Shown here piece by piece: positions 17,069 to 26,518 of a stretch of DNA of 59,018 nucleotides (positions within the stretch are counted from its first letter, which is position 1; every line of letters starts with the position of its first letter). The notes below the pieces were generated by a model. It ran no database searches and was not told where the DNA came from. It saw only the letters and a program-made list of their open reading frames with translations. The translations under genes and the position numbers were made by a program. The stretch comes from Halomonadaceae bacterium T82-2 (GTDB taxonomy: Bacteria > Pseudomonadota > Gammaproteobacteria > Pseudomonadales > Halomonadaceae), in NCBI GenBank assembly GCA_001577635.1, contig LSBP01000021.1, positions 1 through 59,018 on the forward strand, in the 5' to 3' direction.

Positions 17069-18947
17069 GGGTCCCTCGCTCGCGGATTTCCGCCGCGGCC
17101 TTGTCCAACGCGTTGTCGTCGGGCAGCAGCCAGGCATCGGTGATCGCCCGCGCCAGCGGCGCGGCATGGGAGCTGCCGCCGCCGGCGTTTTCCACCACCA
17201 CGGCCACCGCGATCTGCGGGTCGTCGATCGGCGCAAAGGCGGTGAACAGGGCGTGGTCGTGCAGGCGATTCTCGAGCTCGTCGGCGTTGTAGCGCTCATC
17301 GTTGTCCAGCGTGAAGACCTGCGCCGTGCCCGACTTGCCGGCCATGCGGTACTCGAGCCCGGCACCGACACGCCGCGCGGTGCCCTCGCTGCCGCTCATC
17401 ACCCGCCCCATGGCGTCGCGGACCAGATCCCACCACTTGTCGTCGAGCTCGATATCGGGCTTGGCGGGCGGCGGCTTGACCGGCTCGTCGCCGATCCGCT
17501 TGGCCAGGTGCGGCGTTACCCACTTGCCGCGATTGGCGAGTACCGACAGCGCCGTGGCCATCTGCAGCGGCGTGGCCAGCCAGTACCCCTGGCCGATGCC
17601 GACCGAAAGGGTCTCGCCGGGGAACCACACCTGCCCCTTGCGCTCGCGCTTCCACTCCCTTGACGGCATCAGCCCCTTCGAGGCGCCGTAGACGTCGTAG
17701 CTGGTATCCTCGCCGAAGCCGAAGCGGTGCATGAAGGCCGACAACCGATCGATACCCAGCTCATGGGCCAGGCGATAGAAGTAGGTGTCGTTGGACACCT
17801 CGATGGCCCGGCGCATGTCGACACGCCCATGCCCCCAGCGCAGCCAGTTGTGATAACGCCGGTCGAAGCCCGGCAGCTTGTAGTACCCGGGGTCGAAGAT
17901 CGTCTTGTCGGGTGAGATCACCTCATTGGCCAGACCGGCCAGCGCCATGTAGGGCTTGACCGTCGAGGCCGGCGGATACTGGCCGCGCGCCGCCCGGTTG
18001 TAGAGCGGCAGGTCGAGGTCGTTGCGCAGGGCGCGGTAATCCTTGCGGCTGATGCCGGTGACGAACAGGTTGGAGTCGAAGCCCGGCGACGACGCCATGG
18101 CGAGGATGTCGCCGGTCTTGGGCTGGATGGCGACGATCGCCCCACGCCGGCCGTCCAGCAGATCGTAGGCCAGCTGCTGCAGGCGCTCGTCGATGGTCAG
18201 CACGATATCCTTGCCGGGCACCGGATCGGTGCGCCCGATCTCCTTGACCACCCGCCCCCGCGCGTTGGCCTCGACCTGGCGCAAGCCGGCCTTGCCGTGC
18301 AGGACCGATTCGTACTGCTTCTCCACCCCGGTCTTGCCGATGAAATGGGTGCCGGCATACTCGCCGCCATCCAGCGCGCGAAGTTCCTCGGCATTGATGC
18401 GCCCCACGTAGCCGAGCACATGGGACATGATCTTCGGGTCGGGGTAGTAGCGCAGCAGCTGCGCCTCGACCTCGACCCCCGGAAGACGATAGCGATTGAC
18501 GGCCAGCCGCGCGATCTGCCGTTCATCCAGCTCGCTCATCAGCAATGCCGGCTGGTAGGGACGCTGCCGCTGGTAGGCCCGTTCGTGAAAGATCTCGGCC
18601 TTTTCGGGCGGAAGATCCAGGATATCGACCAGCAGCTCGAGCGTGGCGTCCAGATCATCGACCCGCTCGGGGACGATGGTCAGGTTGTAGGTGGGGCGAT
18701 TCTCGGCCACCAGCCGCCCGGTGCGGTCATAGATCAGCCCGCGGGTCGGCGGCAGCGGCTCGACACGCACCCGATTGTCCTCGGAGCGCGTGGTGTAGAC
18801 CTCGTGCTGGACGACCTGAAGATAGACCAGCCGCGCCACCAGCGCGCCGGACATCAGCACCACCAGTGCCGCCGCCAGCAACGAGCGGTTGCGGAAGACG
18901 CGCAGCTCCTGCTCGGGATTCTTCAGCGCATCGCGACGTTTACGCAT
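17055..18947 (-). CDS. mrdA: Penicillin-binding protein 2 (elongasome transpeptidase)
   Basis: A 630-residue class B penicillin-binding protein: a cytoplasmic tail, one membrane anchor at about residues 22-46, a dimerisation/pedestal domain (TRGLIYDRTGRLVAENRP), and a transpeptidase domain from about residue 240. Active-site motifs: PASTVKPYMA (Ser near residue 330), EVSNDTYFY (S-x-N) and AGKSGTAQVF (KSG). It crosslinks side-wall peptidoglycan with RodA. It follows rlmH by 89 bases and overlaps rodA. Family length is about 630, so it looks intact. Confidence 0.97.
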   Translation of the reverse strand: MRKRRDALKNPEQELRVFRNRSLLAAALVVLMSGALVARLVYLQVVQHEVYTTRSEDNRVRVEPLPPTRGLIYDRTGRLVAENRPTYNLTIVPERVDDLDATLELLVDILDLPPEKAEIFHERAYQRQRPYQPALLMSELDERQIARLAVNRYRLPGVEVEAQLLRYYPDPKIMSHVLGYVGRINAEELRALDGGEYAGTHFIGKTGVEKQYESVLHGKAGLRQVEANARGRVVKEIGRTDPVPGKDIVLTIDERLQQLAYDLLDGRRGAIVAIQPKTGDILAMASSPGFDSNLFVTGISRKDYRALRNDLDLPLYNRAARGQYPPASTVKPYMALAGLANEVISPDKTIFDPGYYKLPGFDRRYHNWLRWGHGRVDMRRAIEVSNDTYFYRLAHELGIDRLSAFMHRFGFGEDTSYDVYGASKGLMPSREWKRERKGQVWFPGETLSVGIGQGYWLATPLQMATALSVLANRGKWVTPHLAKRIGDEPVKPPPAKPDIELDDKWWDLVRDAMGRVMSGSEGTARRVGAGLEYRMAGKSGTAQVFTLDNDERYNADELENRLHDHALFTAFAPIDDPQIAVAVVVENAGGGSSHAAPLARAITDAWLLPDDNALDKAAAEIRERGTHATP

Positions 18948-19036
18948 CGCGAACCGCGGATGACGTCAGGCATGGCGAGGTGGCACGCGCTCGGTGTCGG
19001 CGATGATGGCTACTACGTGGTGACATCGGTACGTCG

Positions 19037-19504
19037 TCAGCGGTGATAGGGATGACCAACCAGGAGCGTCCATGCCCGATAGAGCTGCTCGGCGAGGATT
19101 AGGCGCACCATGGGATGCGGCAGGGTGAGAGCAGACAGCGACCAGCGCTGGTCGGCCGCCGCCGACAGCCCCGGCTCGAGACCGTCCGGCCCACCCACCA
19201 GCAGCGCCACATCGCGCCCGGAATGGCGCCAGTCGTCGGCTTCCCGGGCCAGCCACTCGGTGGACCAGGCCTTGCCGCCGACTTCCAGGGCGACCGTCAG
19301 TTCGTCGCCGCGCAGACGATCGCGCATGCGCTGCCCCTCGAGCGCCACGGCCCGGGCCACGTCGGCATTCTTGCCGCGTGCCCCGGGAGTGATCTCGACG
19401 ATCTCGAGCGCGAAATCCCGCGGCAGTCGCTTGCGGTACTCGTCGACACCGCGCTCGACCCAGTCGGGCATGCGGTTGCCCACGGCGATCAGGCGTACCT
19501 TCAC
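19037..19504 (-). CDS. rlmH: 23S rRNA (pseudouridine1915-N3)-methyltransferase
   Basis: A 155-residue SPOUT methyltransferase, exactly the usual length. It methylates pseudouridine 1915 in helix 69 of 23S rRNA on assembled ribosomes. Motifs: [17 protein letters not shown] at the N-terminus, ITPGARGKN, and the knotted SAM site LLVGGPDGL with [23 protein letters not shown] and the C-terminal HPYHR. The start is a GTG at 19504 overlapping the rsfS stop (GTGA). The pairing with rsfS is conserved and links ribosome functions to the cell-wall genes downstream. Confidence 0.96.
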   Translation of the reverse strand: MKVRLIAVGNRMPDWVERGVDEYRKRLPRDFALEIVEITPGARGKNADVARAVALEGQRMRDRLRGDELTVALEVGGKAWSTEWLAREADDWRHSGRDVALLVGGPDGLEPGLSAAADQRWSLSALTLPHPMVRLILAEQLYRAWTLLVGHPYHR

Positions 19505-19863
19505 GCCCGCCCTCCGCCGACCCGCTCCTCGACGTCGGCGGGCATGTCGGCCCACAGGCGCTCCAGATCGTAGAGTCGACGGGTTTCCGGCATCATCACG
19601 TGCACCACCACATCGCCGAGGTCGATCAGCATCCATTCGTCGCCGGCCTTGCCCTCGACCCCCAGAGGGCGCACGCCGGCTTCCTTGGCCTTCTCGACCA
19701 CGTTGTTGGCCAGCGCCGCCACGTGGCGGGACGATGTCCCGCTGGCCACCAGCATGACATCGGTGACGCTGGTCAGCGCCGAGACGTCGAGTTCGGCGAT
19801 ATCCTGCCCCTTGAGTTCCTCCAGGGCATCGATCGCCAGGGTCTTGAGTGCGTCGGTCTGCAT
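19501..19863 (-). CDS. rsfS: Ribosomal silencing factor RsfS
   Basis: A 120-residue RsfS (YbeB/Iojap) protein. It binds ribosomal protein L14 and blocks joining of the 30S and 50S subunits during starvation. Core motifs: [33 protein letters not shown], then [23 protein letters not shown] and [12 protein letters not shown]. It has a short Gly/Arg tail. It starts 54 bases after the nadD stop and overlaps rlmH, so it is co-transcribed with both. Confidence 0.97.
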   Translation of the reverse strand: MQTDALKTLAIDALEELKGQDIAELDVSALTSVTDVMLVASGTSSRHVAALANNVVEKAKEAGVRPLGVEGKAGDEWMLIDLGDVVVHVMMPETRRLYDLERLWADMPADVEERVGGGRA

Positions 19864-19917
19864 AGCTCCTCGTAAGCAACAGTCTCGTCAGACGACATTC
19901 TACCCCGACAGTTCCCG

Positions 19918-20577
19918 CTAGCGGTAAAGATCGTGCGAACGAATGTAATCCTCCACTGCCCGGGGCAGCAGATAGCGCACGCTGCGGCCTTCGGCCAGCC
20001 GCTCGCGCAGGCCCGTCGCCGAGACCGCCATGCGGCTGGGCAGCCGCAGACGCAAGACACCGCCGGCGGGTCGGGCGAACAGCTCGCCGGCGCTGGCCGC
20101 CTCGCGCCCCTCGATCAAGCGACTCAGCGCCTCGGGCGGCAGATGCCGGTGGTCGGGGCGATCGATCACCACCACGTGCGCCAGCTCGAACAGCCGCTGC
20201 GGGTCGCGCCACTGGTGTAGCTTGAGGAAGGCATCGACGCCCACCGTCATGACCAGCCGCGCCCGCACGCCGTAGTCGCGGCGCAGGGACGCCAGGGTGT
20301 CGCCGCTGTAGGACGGCCCCTGACGGCGCAGCTCACGATCATCGGCGACCAGCCCCGGGGTGTCGCCGATGCCCGCCTCGAGCATCGCCAGGCGCTGCGC
20401 GGCGTCGACCCCAGGGGCGCAGCGATGCGGCGGCACGTGCGCCGGAATCATGTGGACCCGATCCAGCCCCAGGGCCTCGTGCAACTCCACCGCACTGCGC
20501 AGATGGCCGACGTGAACGGGGTCGAAGGTGCCGCCCAGCATGGCGATGCGCGCGGGGCGGCCCGGCGCCTCACTCAC
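19918..20577 (-). CDS. nadD: Nicotinate-mononucleotide adenylyltransferase
   Basis: A 219-residue NadD that adenylylates nicotinate mononucleotide in NAD synthesis. Nucleotidyltransferase motif [13 protein letters not shown] (with HxGH) near residue 15, then [22 protein letters not shown] and the C-terminal [12 protein letters not shown], which corresponds to the family's ISSTxIR block. The start is the GTG at 20577, overlapping the proA stop by 8 bases. No ATG gives a sensible N-terminus, because the frame upstream runs through proA. Confidence 0.95.
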   Translation of the reverse strand: MSEAPGRPARIAMLGGTFDPVHVGHLRSAVELHEALGLDRVHMIPAHVPPHRCAPGVDAAQRLAMLEAGIGDTPGLVADDRELRRQGPSYSGDTLASLRRDYGVRARLVMTVGVDAFLKLHQWRDPQRLFELAHVVVIDRPDHRHLPPEALSRLIEGREAASAGELFARPAGGVLRLRLPSRMAVSATGLRERLAEGRSVRYLLPRAVEDYIRSHDLYR

Positions 20578-21847
20578 GGATCTGGCCGTCGCCGAGCACC
20601 ACATACTTGCGCGTGGTGAGCCCTTCGAGCCCCACCGGGCCGCGCGCGTGCAACTTGTCCGTGGAGATGCCGATCTCCGCACCGAGACCGTACTCGAAGC
20701 CGTCGGCGAAACGGGTCGAGGCATTGACCATCACCGAGCTGGAATCCACCTCGGCCAAAAAGCGCCGCGCCAGCGAATAGGACTCGCTGACGATGGCATC
20801 GGTGTGGTGGGACCCGTAGGTCTCGATATGGGCGATCGCCTCGTCGATCCCCTCGACCACACGGACCGCCAGCACCGGCGCCAGGTATTCGGCATGCCAG
20901 TCGGCCTCCTCGGCCGGCCTCACGTCGGCCAGCACGCTGCGCGTGCGCTCGCAGCCGCGCAGCTCGACGCCGTGCGCCGCGTAGGCTTCGGCCAGCCGCG
21001 GCAGCAGCTCGGCGGCCACCGGCGCGTCGATCAACAGCGTCTCCATGGTGTTGCAGGTGCCGTAGCGCTGCGTCTTGGCATTGACGGCGATGGCCAGGGC
21101 CTTGTCCCGGTCGGCCGTGGCATCGACATAGACGTGGCAGACGCCATCGAGGTGCTTGATCACCGGCACCCGCGCTTCCCGGGACACCCGCTCGATCAGC
21201 GACTTGCCGCCGCGCGGAATGATCACGTCGACATACTCCGGCATGGCGATCAGCCGGCCCACCGCGGCCCGGTCGGTGGTCGCCACCACCTGCACCGCCG
21301 ACTCCGGCAGCCCGGCCTCGGCCAGACCGGCGGCAATGCAGTCGGCGATCGCCGCGTTGCTCTCGCTGGCCTCGGAGCCGCCGCGCAGGATGCAGGCGTT
21401 GCCGGACTTGAGGCACAGGCTGGCGGCCTCCATCGTCACGTTGGGCCGCGACTCGTAGATGATCCCGATCACCCCCAGCGGCACGCGCATCTGCCCGACC
21501 TGAATGCCACTGGGCCGGGCACGCAGGCCGTCGATCTCGCCGACCGGGTCGGGTAGTGCGGCCACCTGATGGAGCCCATCGATCATGGCGTCCAGGCGCT
21601 TGTCGTCGAGGGCCAGACGATCGAGCAGCGCCGCATCGAGCCCGCCGGCACGTCCCCGCTCCAGATCACGGGCGTTAGCGGCCAGCAGCGTATCTCGCGA
21701 CGCCTCGACATGGCGCGCCATTGCCTGCAGCGCGGCATTCTTGCGCCCGGTCGGCAGCCGCCGCAGAGCCACGCTCGCCTGGCGCGCCGCGAGCCCCAGC
21801 TGCTGCATGTAGGTTTCCACGTCGGTGATCGCTGAGTGTCGTGACAT
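20570..21847 (-). CDS. proA: Gamma-glutamyl phosphate reductase
   Basis: A 425-residue ProA, the NADPH-dependent second step of proline synthesis. It has the aldehyde-dehydrogenase fold with the catalytic Cys in [13 protein letters not shown], the upstream blocks [27 protein letters not shown] and [12 protein letters not shown], and the C-terminal [21 protein letters not shown] with [14 protein letters not shown]. The ATG at 21847 has GGAGAG about 10 bases upstream; two earlier in-frame ATGs (21865 and 21874) are possible. It heads the leftward cluster. proB is not in the window. Confidence 0.95.
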   Translation of the reverse strand: MSRHSAITDVETYMQQLGLAARQASVALRRLPTGRKNAALQAMARHVEASRDTLLAANARDLERGRAGGLDAALLDRLALDDKRLDAMIDGLHQVAALPDPVGEIDGLRARPSGIQVGQMRVPLGVIGIIYESRPNVTMEAASLCLKSGNACILRGGSEASESNAAIADCIAAGLAEAGLPESAVQVVATTDRAAVGRLIAMPEYVDVIIPRGGKSLIERVSREARVPVIKHLDGVCHVYVDATADRDKALAIAVNAKTQRYGTCNTMETLLIDAPVAAELLPRLAEAYAAHGVELRGCERTRSVLADVRPAEEADWHAEYLAPVLAVRVVEGIDEAIAHIETYGSHHTDAIVSESYSLARRFLAEVDSSSVMVNASTRFADGFEYGLGAEIGISTDKLHARGPVGLEGLTTRKYVVLGDGQIRE

Positions 21848-22001
21848 GCCCGGAAATCTCTCCATAATCGACACGCCGGGCCGGGCCCGGAAGGCCGGGC
21901 GGCCGTCGTGATTCAGGAAAAAGTGTCATACGAGTCGTCGCCGGAGGGGCGGGTATCGTACAGTGTCGGCTATTCGAAAAGGAGATCAATACTAAGCCAC
22001 C

Positions 22002-22859
22002 ATGGAGAGCAAGTTCAAAGCAAGGGACCACCGCCGGCTGATCGTGATCACCGCCGCCACCCTGCTGCTGCTGGCGGCGGGTACACGGGAAACGCCGCTG
22101 CGCCTGGGGCTGGTGCTGGCGGCGCCGGGGCTGGTGTGGCTCTGGCACCGTGCCGACGGCCACTGGCGCGTCGCCGAACTGTGGCTGCCGGCCCTGATCG
22201 CGGCCCTGCTGAGCCTGGCCCTGCTGGAGGCGCCGCAGCACTATTCGATATGGCTCTGGGGTTGGGTCGGCGTGCTCGCTCTGCCCCAGCCGCTGCCGAT
22301 GCGCCTGGTCGTCGTGCTGCTGGCGGCACTCGGCTACTGGCAGATACACCCGTTGCTGACGCCCGAGGCACGCCTGCTCGCCGCCCTGGTCCTGATCGCG
22401 CTGGGCCTGTTGGCCTGCGGCCAGGCGGTGGCTTTCCAGACGTCGCGGCGCAACGACGACTGGCGCCCCCTGACCCTGCCCGATCTTGCCGTGCATTCAC
22501 GCCGACAACTGGAACGCGACCTGACCCGCGAAATCGCGCGCACCACTCGCGAAGGCTCCTCCGCCGACCTGCTCCTGCTTCAGGCGCGTCCCGGACAGCT
22601 TGCCGAGCTGGCGCGCCTGCTGGACCGGCACACGCGTCGCTACGAAGCCCTTTACCAGTGCGACCGCCGCACCCTGGCCGTCATTTTCATCAGCCGGACT
22701 CCGGCGGAGTCCGGCCAACGCCTGGAGCAGCTGTACTCCGCCATGCCGGCCGGGGCCCACCTGCGACTGGCCGGGCTGACGCCGGGGCTGTCGCTGCCCG
22801 ACCAGATACAGGCCCTCGCGCACCAGACGCAGCCGATTGCCGACGCGGGAGCCCACTGA
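22002..22859 (+). CDS. Membrane protein with degenerate GGDEF-like C-terminal domain (first of pair)
   Basis: A 285-residue protein with about five hydrophobic segments in residues 15-150 and a cytoplasmic part from about 165. The C-terminal part (RRQLERDLTREIARTTREGSSADLLLLQARPGQLAELARLLDR, then YEALYQCDRRTLAVIFISRTPAESGQRL) follows the secondary-structure order of a GGDEF domain but has no GGDEF, no I-site RxxD and no metal-binding Asp. A catalytically dead diguanylate-cyclase-like domain is inferred. It sits 2 bases from the next, similar gene. The ribosome site AAGGAGA is unusually far (about 16 bases) from this ATG, but an in-frame stop just upstream excludes earlier starts. Confidence 0.6.
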   Translation: MESKFKARDHRRLIVITAATLLLLAAGTRETPLRLGLVLAAPGLVWLWHRADGHWRVAELWLPALIAALLSLALLEAPQHYSIWLWGWVGVLALPQPLPMRLVVVLLAALGYWQIHPLLTPEARLLAALVLIALGLLACGQAVAFQTSRRNDDWRPLTLPDLAVHSRRQLERDLTREIARTTREGSSADLLLLQARPGQLAELARLLDRHTRRYEALYQCDRRTLAVIFISRTPAESGQRLEQLYSAMPAGAHLRLAGLTPGLSLPDQIQALAHQTQPIADAGAH

Positions 22860-22861
22860 CC

Positions 22862-23806
22862 ATGCGTGGATTCGGCCAGCGCGACTACGAGCGCCTGTTT
22901 CTCGCCGTGTATACCGGCGGCATGCTGTTGATCGCCACCCATGCTCTCTGGCACTACCTGATGGGGCATTATGACGCGATCCTGTTGCCGGCCCTGTTGA
23001 CCCTGCTGCTGGCCGGTGCGCTGTTCGTGCGCCTGGTCAACCCCGGGCTGCAGCGAATGGCGACCTATGCGGTGCTGATCAGCGGTTATCTGCTGACCGC
23101 CGCCGAACTCGCGGAGCATGGTGCCCAGGCCTGGTTCTGGCTCGGCGTGCCGCCGGCCCTGACCTTTCTGCTGCTGCCATTGGCACCGGCGGCCCTGCTC
23201 AACCTGTCGCTGACGCCGGTCTGGCTGCTGCTGGCCCTCCCGACCGCCACCCTCTGGCAAGCCGGACTGGCCTACCTGGCTCTGATCGGCCTGCTGTCCC
23301 TGCCTGCCCGACTGGCGCTGCAGCGCCGTTTCCTGCCGCCGGCCAGCGAGCAGCCGGATGCCCAGTGCCAGGCCCTGTCGCACCATGCCCTGACCCTGCG
23401 CTTGGCGGCCGAAGTGGAGCGTGGCCGAGCCCTCAAGTGCCCGCTGGCCGTGCTGGTAATCCATCTGCCCCAGCTGGAAATGGCCGAGGAGCAGTTCGGC
23501 AGCCACCTGCTTCAGGCGCTGCTCGATCGCGCCTGCACCACCATCAGGGCCAACTGTCGCCAGCACGACCTGCTCGGCCGGGAGCGTGTCTCGCTGTTCT
23601 GGCTATTGCTGCCGGATACCGGCGAGGCCGGCGCGCTGATCGTTCGCGAGCGCCTCCTGCAGGCACTGAACCGCGACGTCTTCGCCGAAACCGGGACCAT
23701 CCAGGTCCGCATTCGTGGCGAGCACCTGCTGCCCGGCGATACCCTCGAACGCTTCGAACAGCGCCTGACGGCCGCCGGCCTGAAACTTCTGGAACCAAGC
23801 CCGTGA
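22862..23806 (+). CDS. Membrane protein with degenerate GGDEF-like C-terminal domain (second of pair)
   Basis: A 314-residue protein: about six membrane segments in residues 12-160, then a cytoplasmic domain. Residues 180-310 resemble a diguanylate cyclase: KCPLAVLVIHLPQLEMAEEQFG corresponds to the usual PLALLMIDIDHFKxINDxxG, and RQHDLLGRERVSLFWLLLPDTGEAGALIVRERLLQ to RxxDLVARLGGDEFALLLPDTxxxxAxxxAERLR. The GGDEF loop is replaced by GRERVSL and the metal-binding Asp by His/Leu, so it should not make cyclic di-GMP. It overlaps the DedA-PAP2 gene by a GTGA junction. It may be a receptor or scaffold; function is unknown. Confidence 0.65.
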   Translation: MRGFGQRDYERLFLAVYTGGMLLIATHALWHYLMGHYDAILLPALLTLLLAGALFVRLVNPGLQRMATYAVLISGYLLTAAELAEHGAQAWFWLGVPPALTFLLLPLAPAALLNLSLTPVWLLLALPTATLWQAGLAYLALIGLLSLPARLALQRRFLPPASEQPDAQCQALSHHALTLRLAAEVERGRALKCPLAVLVIHLPQLEMAEEQFGSHLLQALLDRACTTIRANCRQHDLLGRERVSLFWLLLPDTGEAGALIVRERLLQALNRDVFAETGTIQVRIRGEHLLPGDTLERFEQRLTAAGLKLLEPSP

Positions 23807-25209
23807 CTGCAACCGACTGGATCTCGTCGCTCACCCCCTCCCCCGGCTGGCTCTATCTGATATTCCTGCTCATCGCCCTGATCGAGTCGCTGGCCGTGGT
23901 CGGTCTGCTGGTGCCCGGGGTGGTCCTGATCACCGCGGCCGCCTCCCTGGCGGGGCATCATGAGCTGTCCATCACCATGGCCCTGCTGGCCGCCGCTGTC
24001 GGCGCCGTCATCGGCGACGGCCTGAGCTTCTTGCTGGGCTACCGCTACCGGGATCGCATTCCCACGCTATGGCCGTTCCGGCGCTACCCGGAGTGGCTGT
24101 CCCGCGGCGCCCGCTTCTTCCAGCGCCACGGCGTGCTCTCGGTGCTGATCGGACGCTTCGTGGGACCGGTACGCCCGATAGTGCCGCTGATCGCGGGCAT
24201 GATGCACATGCGCCCGGCGACCTTCCTGTGGTCCAACATCGGCTCGGCGTTGCTCTGGGCGCCGGTCTATGTGCTGCCGGGCTATCTGCTGGGCCGCACC
24301 TGGCAGCAACTGCTGGCCCTGCCTCACGACAGCCGGCGCTGGCTGATCCTGCTGGCAGTGCTGGTAGTCGGGTTACTGGTGGCCTTCTCGCTGCTGCGCC
24401 GACAGCTCGATCACGACGGCTGGACCTACCGCCGCCTGGCCGCCTTCGCCGGTCGCCACCCGGGCGGGCGCCGGCTGTGGGACGCCCTGACGCCCTCGAG
24501 CGCCGATCACGGTGTGCCACTGGCCTCGCTGCTGCTGTTGCTGACCAGCCTGGCCACCCTTTCGGGGTGGACACTGTGGGTGCTCAACCAGGACGGCCCG
24601 CTGCCCATGGATCAGCAGCTGCAGGCCCTGCTCGCCGATCTTCAGCACCCGCTGCTCGTCCGGCTGGCCGATATCATGGCCAGAATCGGCGATACCTACG
24701 GCGTCATCGCCCTGGTCGCCCCCTGGCTGATCTGGATGGCCGGGCGGCGGCTCGTCGCCCTCGGGCTGCACTGGTTCGCCGCCCTGGGCGGCATCGCCCT
24801 GGCCAACACGCTGTTCAAGCATCTGGCAGGGCGCGTGCGGCCGGACATCCCCGACTATCTGGCCGGCTCGTTCTCCTATCCCAGCGCGCATACCTCGACC
24901 GCCGTAGTGCTCTACGGCCTCGCCGCGGCCTTCGTCGCCGACGCCCTGCCACCGCGCTACCGGGCCTCGGCCTACTGGCTGGCGGTGCTGATCTGCGTAC
25001 CCATGGCCCTGTCACGTCTGGTCATCGGCGTACACTGGGTCAGCGACCTGGTCGGCGGTGCGCTGCTGGGGCTGGTGGTCTGCGCCCTCGTGCGCCTGAG
25101 CTACCACCGCTTTGCCGAGTGCCGGCCGCCACGCCCGCCGTGGCTACTCCTGCTGCTGGCTTCCACGGCCCTGCTGGCGGCGCGCCTCGCCTGGCTGCCG
25201 CATGCCTGA
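23803..25209 (+). CDS. DedA (VTT) domain fused to PAP2 phosphatase
   Basis: A 468-residue inner-membrane protein with two modules. Residues about 10-185 are a DedA/SNARE-associated (VTT) domain: ESLAVVGLLVPGVVLI, a G-DGLSFLLGYRYRDR block and GRFVGPVRPIVPLIAGMMHM. Residues about 225-450 are a PAP2 lipid phosphatase with all three signatures: KHLAGRVRP, PSAHTS and SRLVIGVHWVSD, including both catalytic His residues. DedA proteins are linked to lipid scrambling or undecaprenyl-phosphate translocation, and PAP2 enzymes dephosphorylate lipid pyrophosphates such as undecaprenyl pyrophosphate, so a coupled carrier-lipid recycling role is plausible. The start is the GTG at 23803, overlapping the previous stop. 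Confidence 0.88.
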   Translation: MTATDWISSLTPSPGWLYLIFLLIALIESLAVVGLLVPGVVLITAAASLAGHHELSITMALLAAAVGAVIGDGLSFLLGYRYRDRIPTLWPFRRYPEWLSRGARFFQRHGVLSVLIGRFVGPVRPIVPLIAGMMHMRPATFLWSNIGSALLWAPVYVLPGYLLGRTWQQLLALPHDSRRWLILLAVLVVGLLVAFSLLRRQLDHDGWTYRRLAAFAGRHPGGRRLWDALTPSSADHGVPLASLLLLLTSLATLSGWTLWVLNQDGPLPMDQQLQALLADLQHPLLVRLADIMARIGDTYGVIALVAPWLIWMAGRRLVALGLHWFAALGGIALANTLFKHLAGRVRPDIPDYLAGSFSYPSAHTSTAVVLYGLAAAFVADALPPRYRASAYWLAVLICVPMALSRLVIGVHWVSDLVGGALLGLVVCALVRLSYHRFAECRPPRPPWLLLLLASTALLAARLAWLPHA

Positions 25210-25220
25210 CCCGCGGCTGC

Positions 25221-25844
25221 TCAGCCCAGCGCCAGCCAGGCACCAACCCCCACCATCAGGGTTCCGGCGATACGGTTGAGCAGGCGGACGTTGCCGCCGC
25301 GGCTAAGCAGATGGCTGGCCGTGCGCCCGCCGACGGCATAGAGCAGCAGACAGCACAGCTCGATCGACAGGATCATGCCCACCAGCCAGGTCAGCTGCGG
25401 CGCCAGCGGCAGGCGGGCATCGAGAAACGGCGGCAACAGCGCGATGAAGAAGGCCCAGCCCTTGGGATTGGCCACGGCGGTGACGAACCCCTGGACGAAC
25501 AGTTGCCCCCGCGAGACGTCGCGGGCGGCACGGGGCTCATCGGGAATCGCCATGCGCCCGCGCGAGCGCCACATCTGCCAGCCCAACCATGCCAGGTAGA
25601 GCCCACCCAACCACTTGAAGATCGAGAACAACGCCGGCTGGCGCAGCATCAGCGTCGCCACCCCGCCGCCGGCGGCGGCGGCCACCAGACCGACGCCCAG
25701 CAGCTCGCCGACCATCATCCACAGGGCGCGGCGCACCCCCACCGTCATGCCCAGCACCATCGACAGCGTCATGCACATGCCCGGGGTCAGCGACACCATG
25801 AAGAAGGTCGGAATGAAGACCGACAGCAGGGAAAGGTTGATCAT
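25221..25844 (-). CDS. LysE/RhtB-family amino-acid exporter
   Basis: A 207-residue membrane protein with six hydrophobic segments and the family pattern: an N-terminal helix ending MVSLTPGMCMT (the PGP-like motif), KWLGGLYLAWLGWQMWRSR near residue 80, and GFVTAVANPKGWAFFIALLPPF near residue 120. LysE/RhtB proteins export amino acids or homoserine lactones; the substrate cannot be inferred. The ATG at 25844 gives the typical length. It stands alone, convergent with the DedA-PAP2 gene and upstream of nothing obviously related. Confidence 0.9.
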   Translation of the reverse strand: MINLSLLSVFIPTFFMVSLTPGMCMTLSMVLGMTVGVRRALWMMVGELLGVGLVAAAAGGGVATLMLRQPALFSIFKWLGGLYLAWLGWQMWRSRGRMAIPDEPRAARDVSRGQLFVQGFVTAVANPKGWAFFIALLPPFLDARLPLAPQLTWLVGMILSIELCCLLLYAVGGRTASHLLSRGGNVRLLNRIAGTLMVGVGAWLALG

Positions 25845-25897
25845 CAGGCAGGGTTCCGTGTTGCGAATCCGGGAATCGACAGGCGTGACGGCCGGGC

Positions 25898-26518
25898 CTA
25901 CTCCCCCCAGCGCGGCATCAGCGTGTGGGCGATGCCCAGCTGGTTGAGGATGCGCGCGACGATGAAGTCGATCAGGTCGTCGACACTCGTCGGGCGGTGA
26001 TAGAAGCCGGGCGCCGCTGGCAGCACCACCGCGCCCAGGCGGCTGAGCGCGAGCATGTGCTCCAGGTGGATCGCCGACAGCGGGCTCTCCCGCGGCACCA
26101 GCACCAGGCGCCGGCGCTCCTTGAGCGCCACGTCGGCGGCACGCTCGATGAGATTGTTGCTCGCGCCGGTGGCCACCGCCGACAGCGTGCCCGTCGAGCA
26201 GGGGCAGATGACCATGGCGCTCGACGCCCCGGACCCCGACGCCACCGGCGCCATCCAGTCCTCGCGGCCGAAGCAGCGGATCTGCCCCGGCCTCGCCCGG
26301 CTGCGCTCGATCAGCGCCTCGGCCAGGCGCGCCGGCTGGGCCGGCAGATGCACGTCGGTCTCGGTGGCGATCACCATGTGGGCCGCCTTGGAGATCATCA
26401 CCCAGACCTCATGGCCGGCCGCGACCAGGCAGTCGATCAGGCGCAGCCCGTACTGGGCCCCGGAGGCCCCGGTCAATGCCACCGTCACCGGCGGCGCGAA
26501 GGCCTCGCGCTCAGCCAT
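25898..26518 (-). CDS. ubiX: Flavin prenyltransferase UbiX
   Basis: A 206-residue UbiX, which makes the prenylated FMN cofactor for the UbiD decarboxylase of ubiquinone synthesis. Motifs: VTVALTGASGAQYGLRLID (flavin-phosphate loop), PCSTGTLSAVATGASNNLIERAADVALKERRRLVLVPRESPLS (the family signature) and LGAVVLPAAPGFYHRP. The ATG lies 8 bases inside the mpl gene end, so it is coupled to mpl. No ubiD is present in the window. Confidence 0.95.
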   Translation of the reverse strand: MAEREAFAPPVTVALTGASGAQYGLRLIDCLVAAGHEVWVMISKAAHMVIATETDVHLPAQPARLAEALIERSRARPGQIRCFGREDWMAPVASGSGASSAMVICPCSTGTLSAVATGASNNLIERAADVALKERRRLVLVPRESPLSAIHLEHMLALSRLGAVVLPAAPGFYHRPTSVDDLIDFIVARILNQLGIAHTLMPRWGE

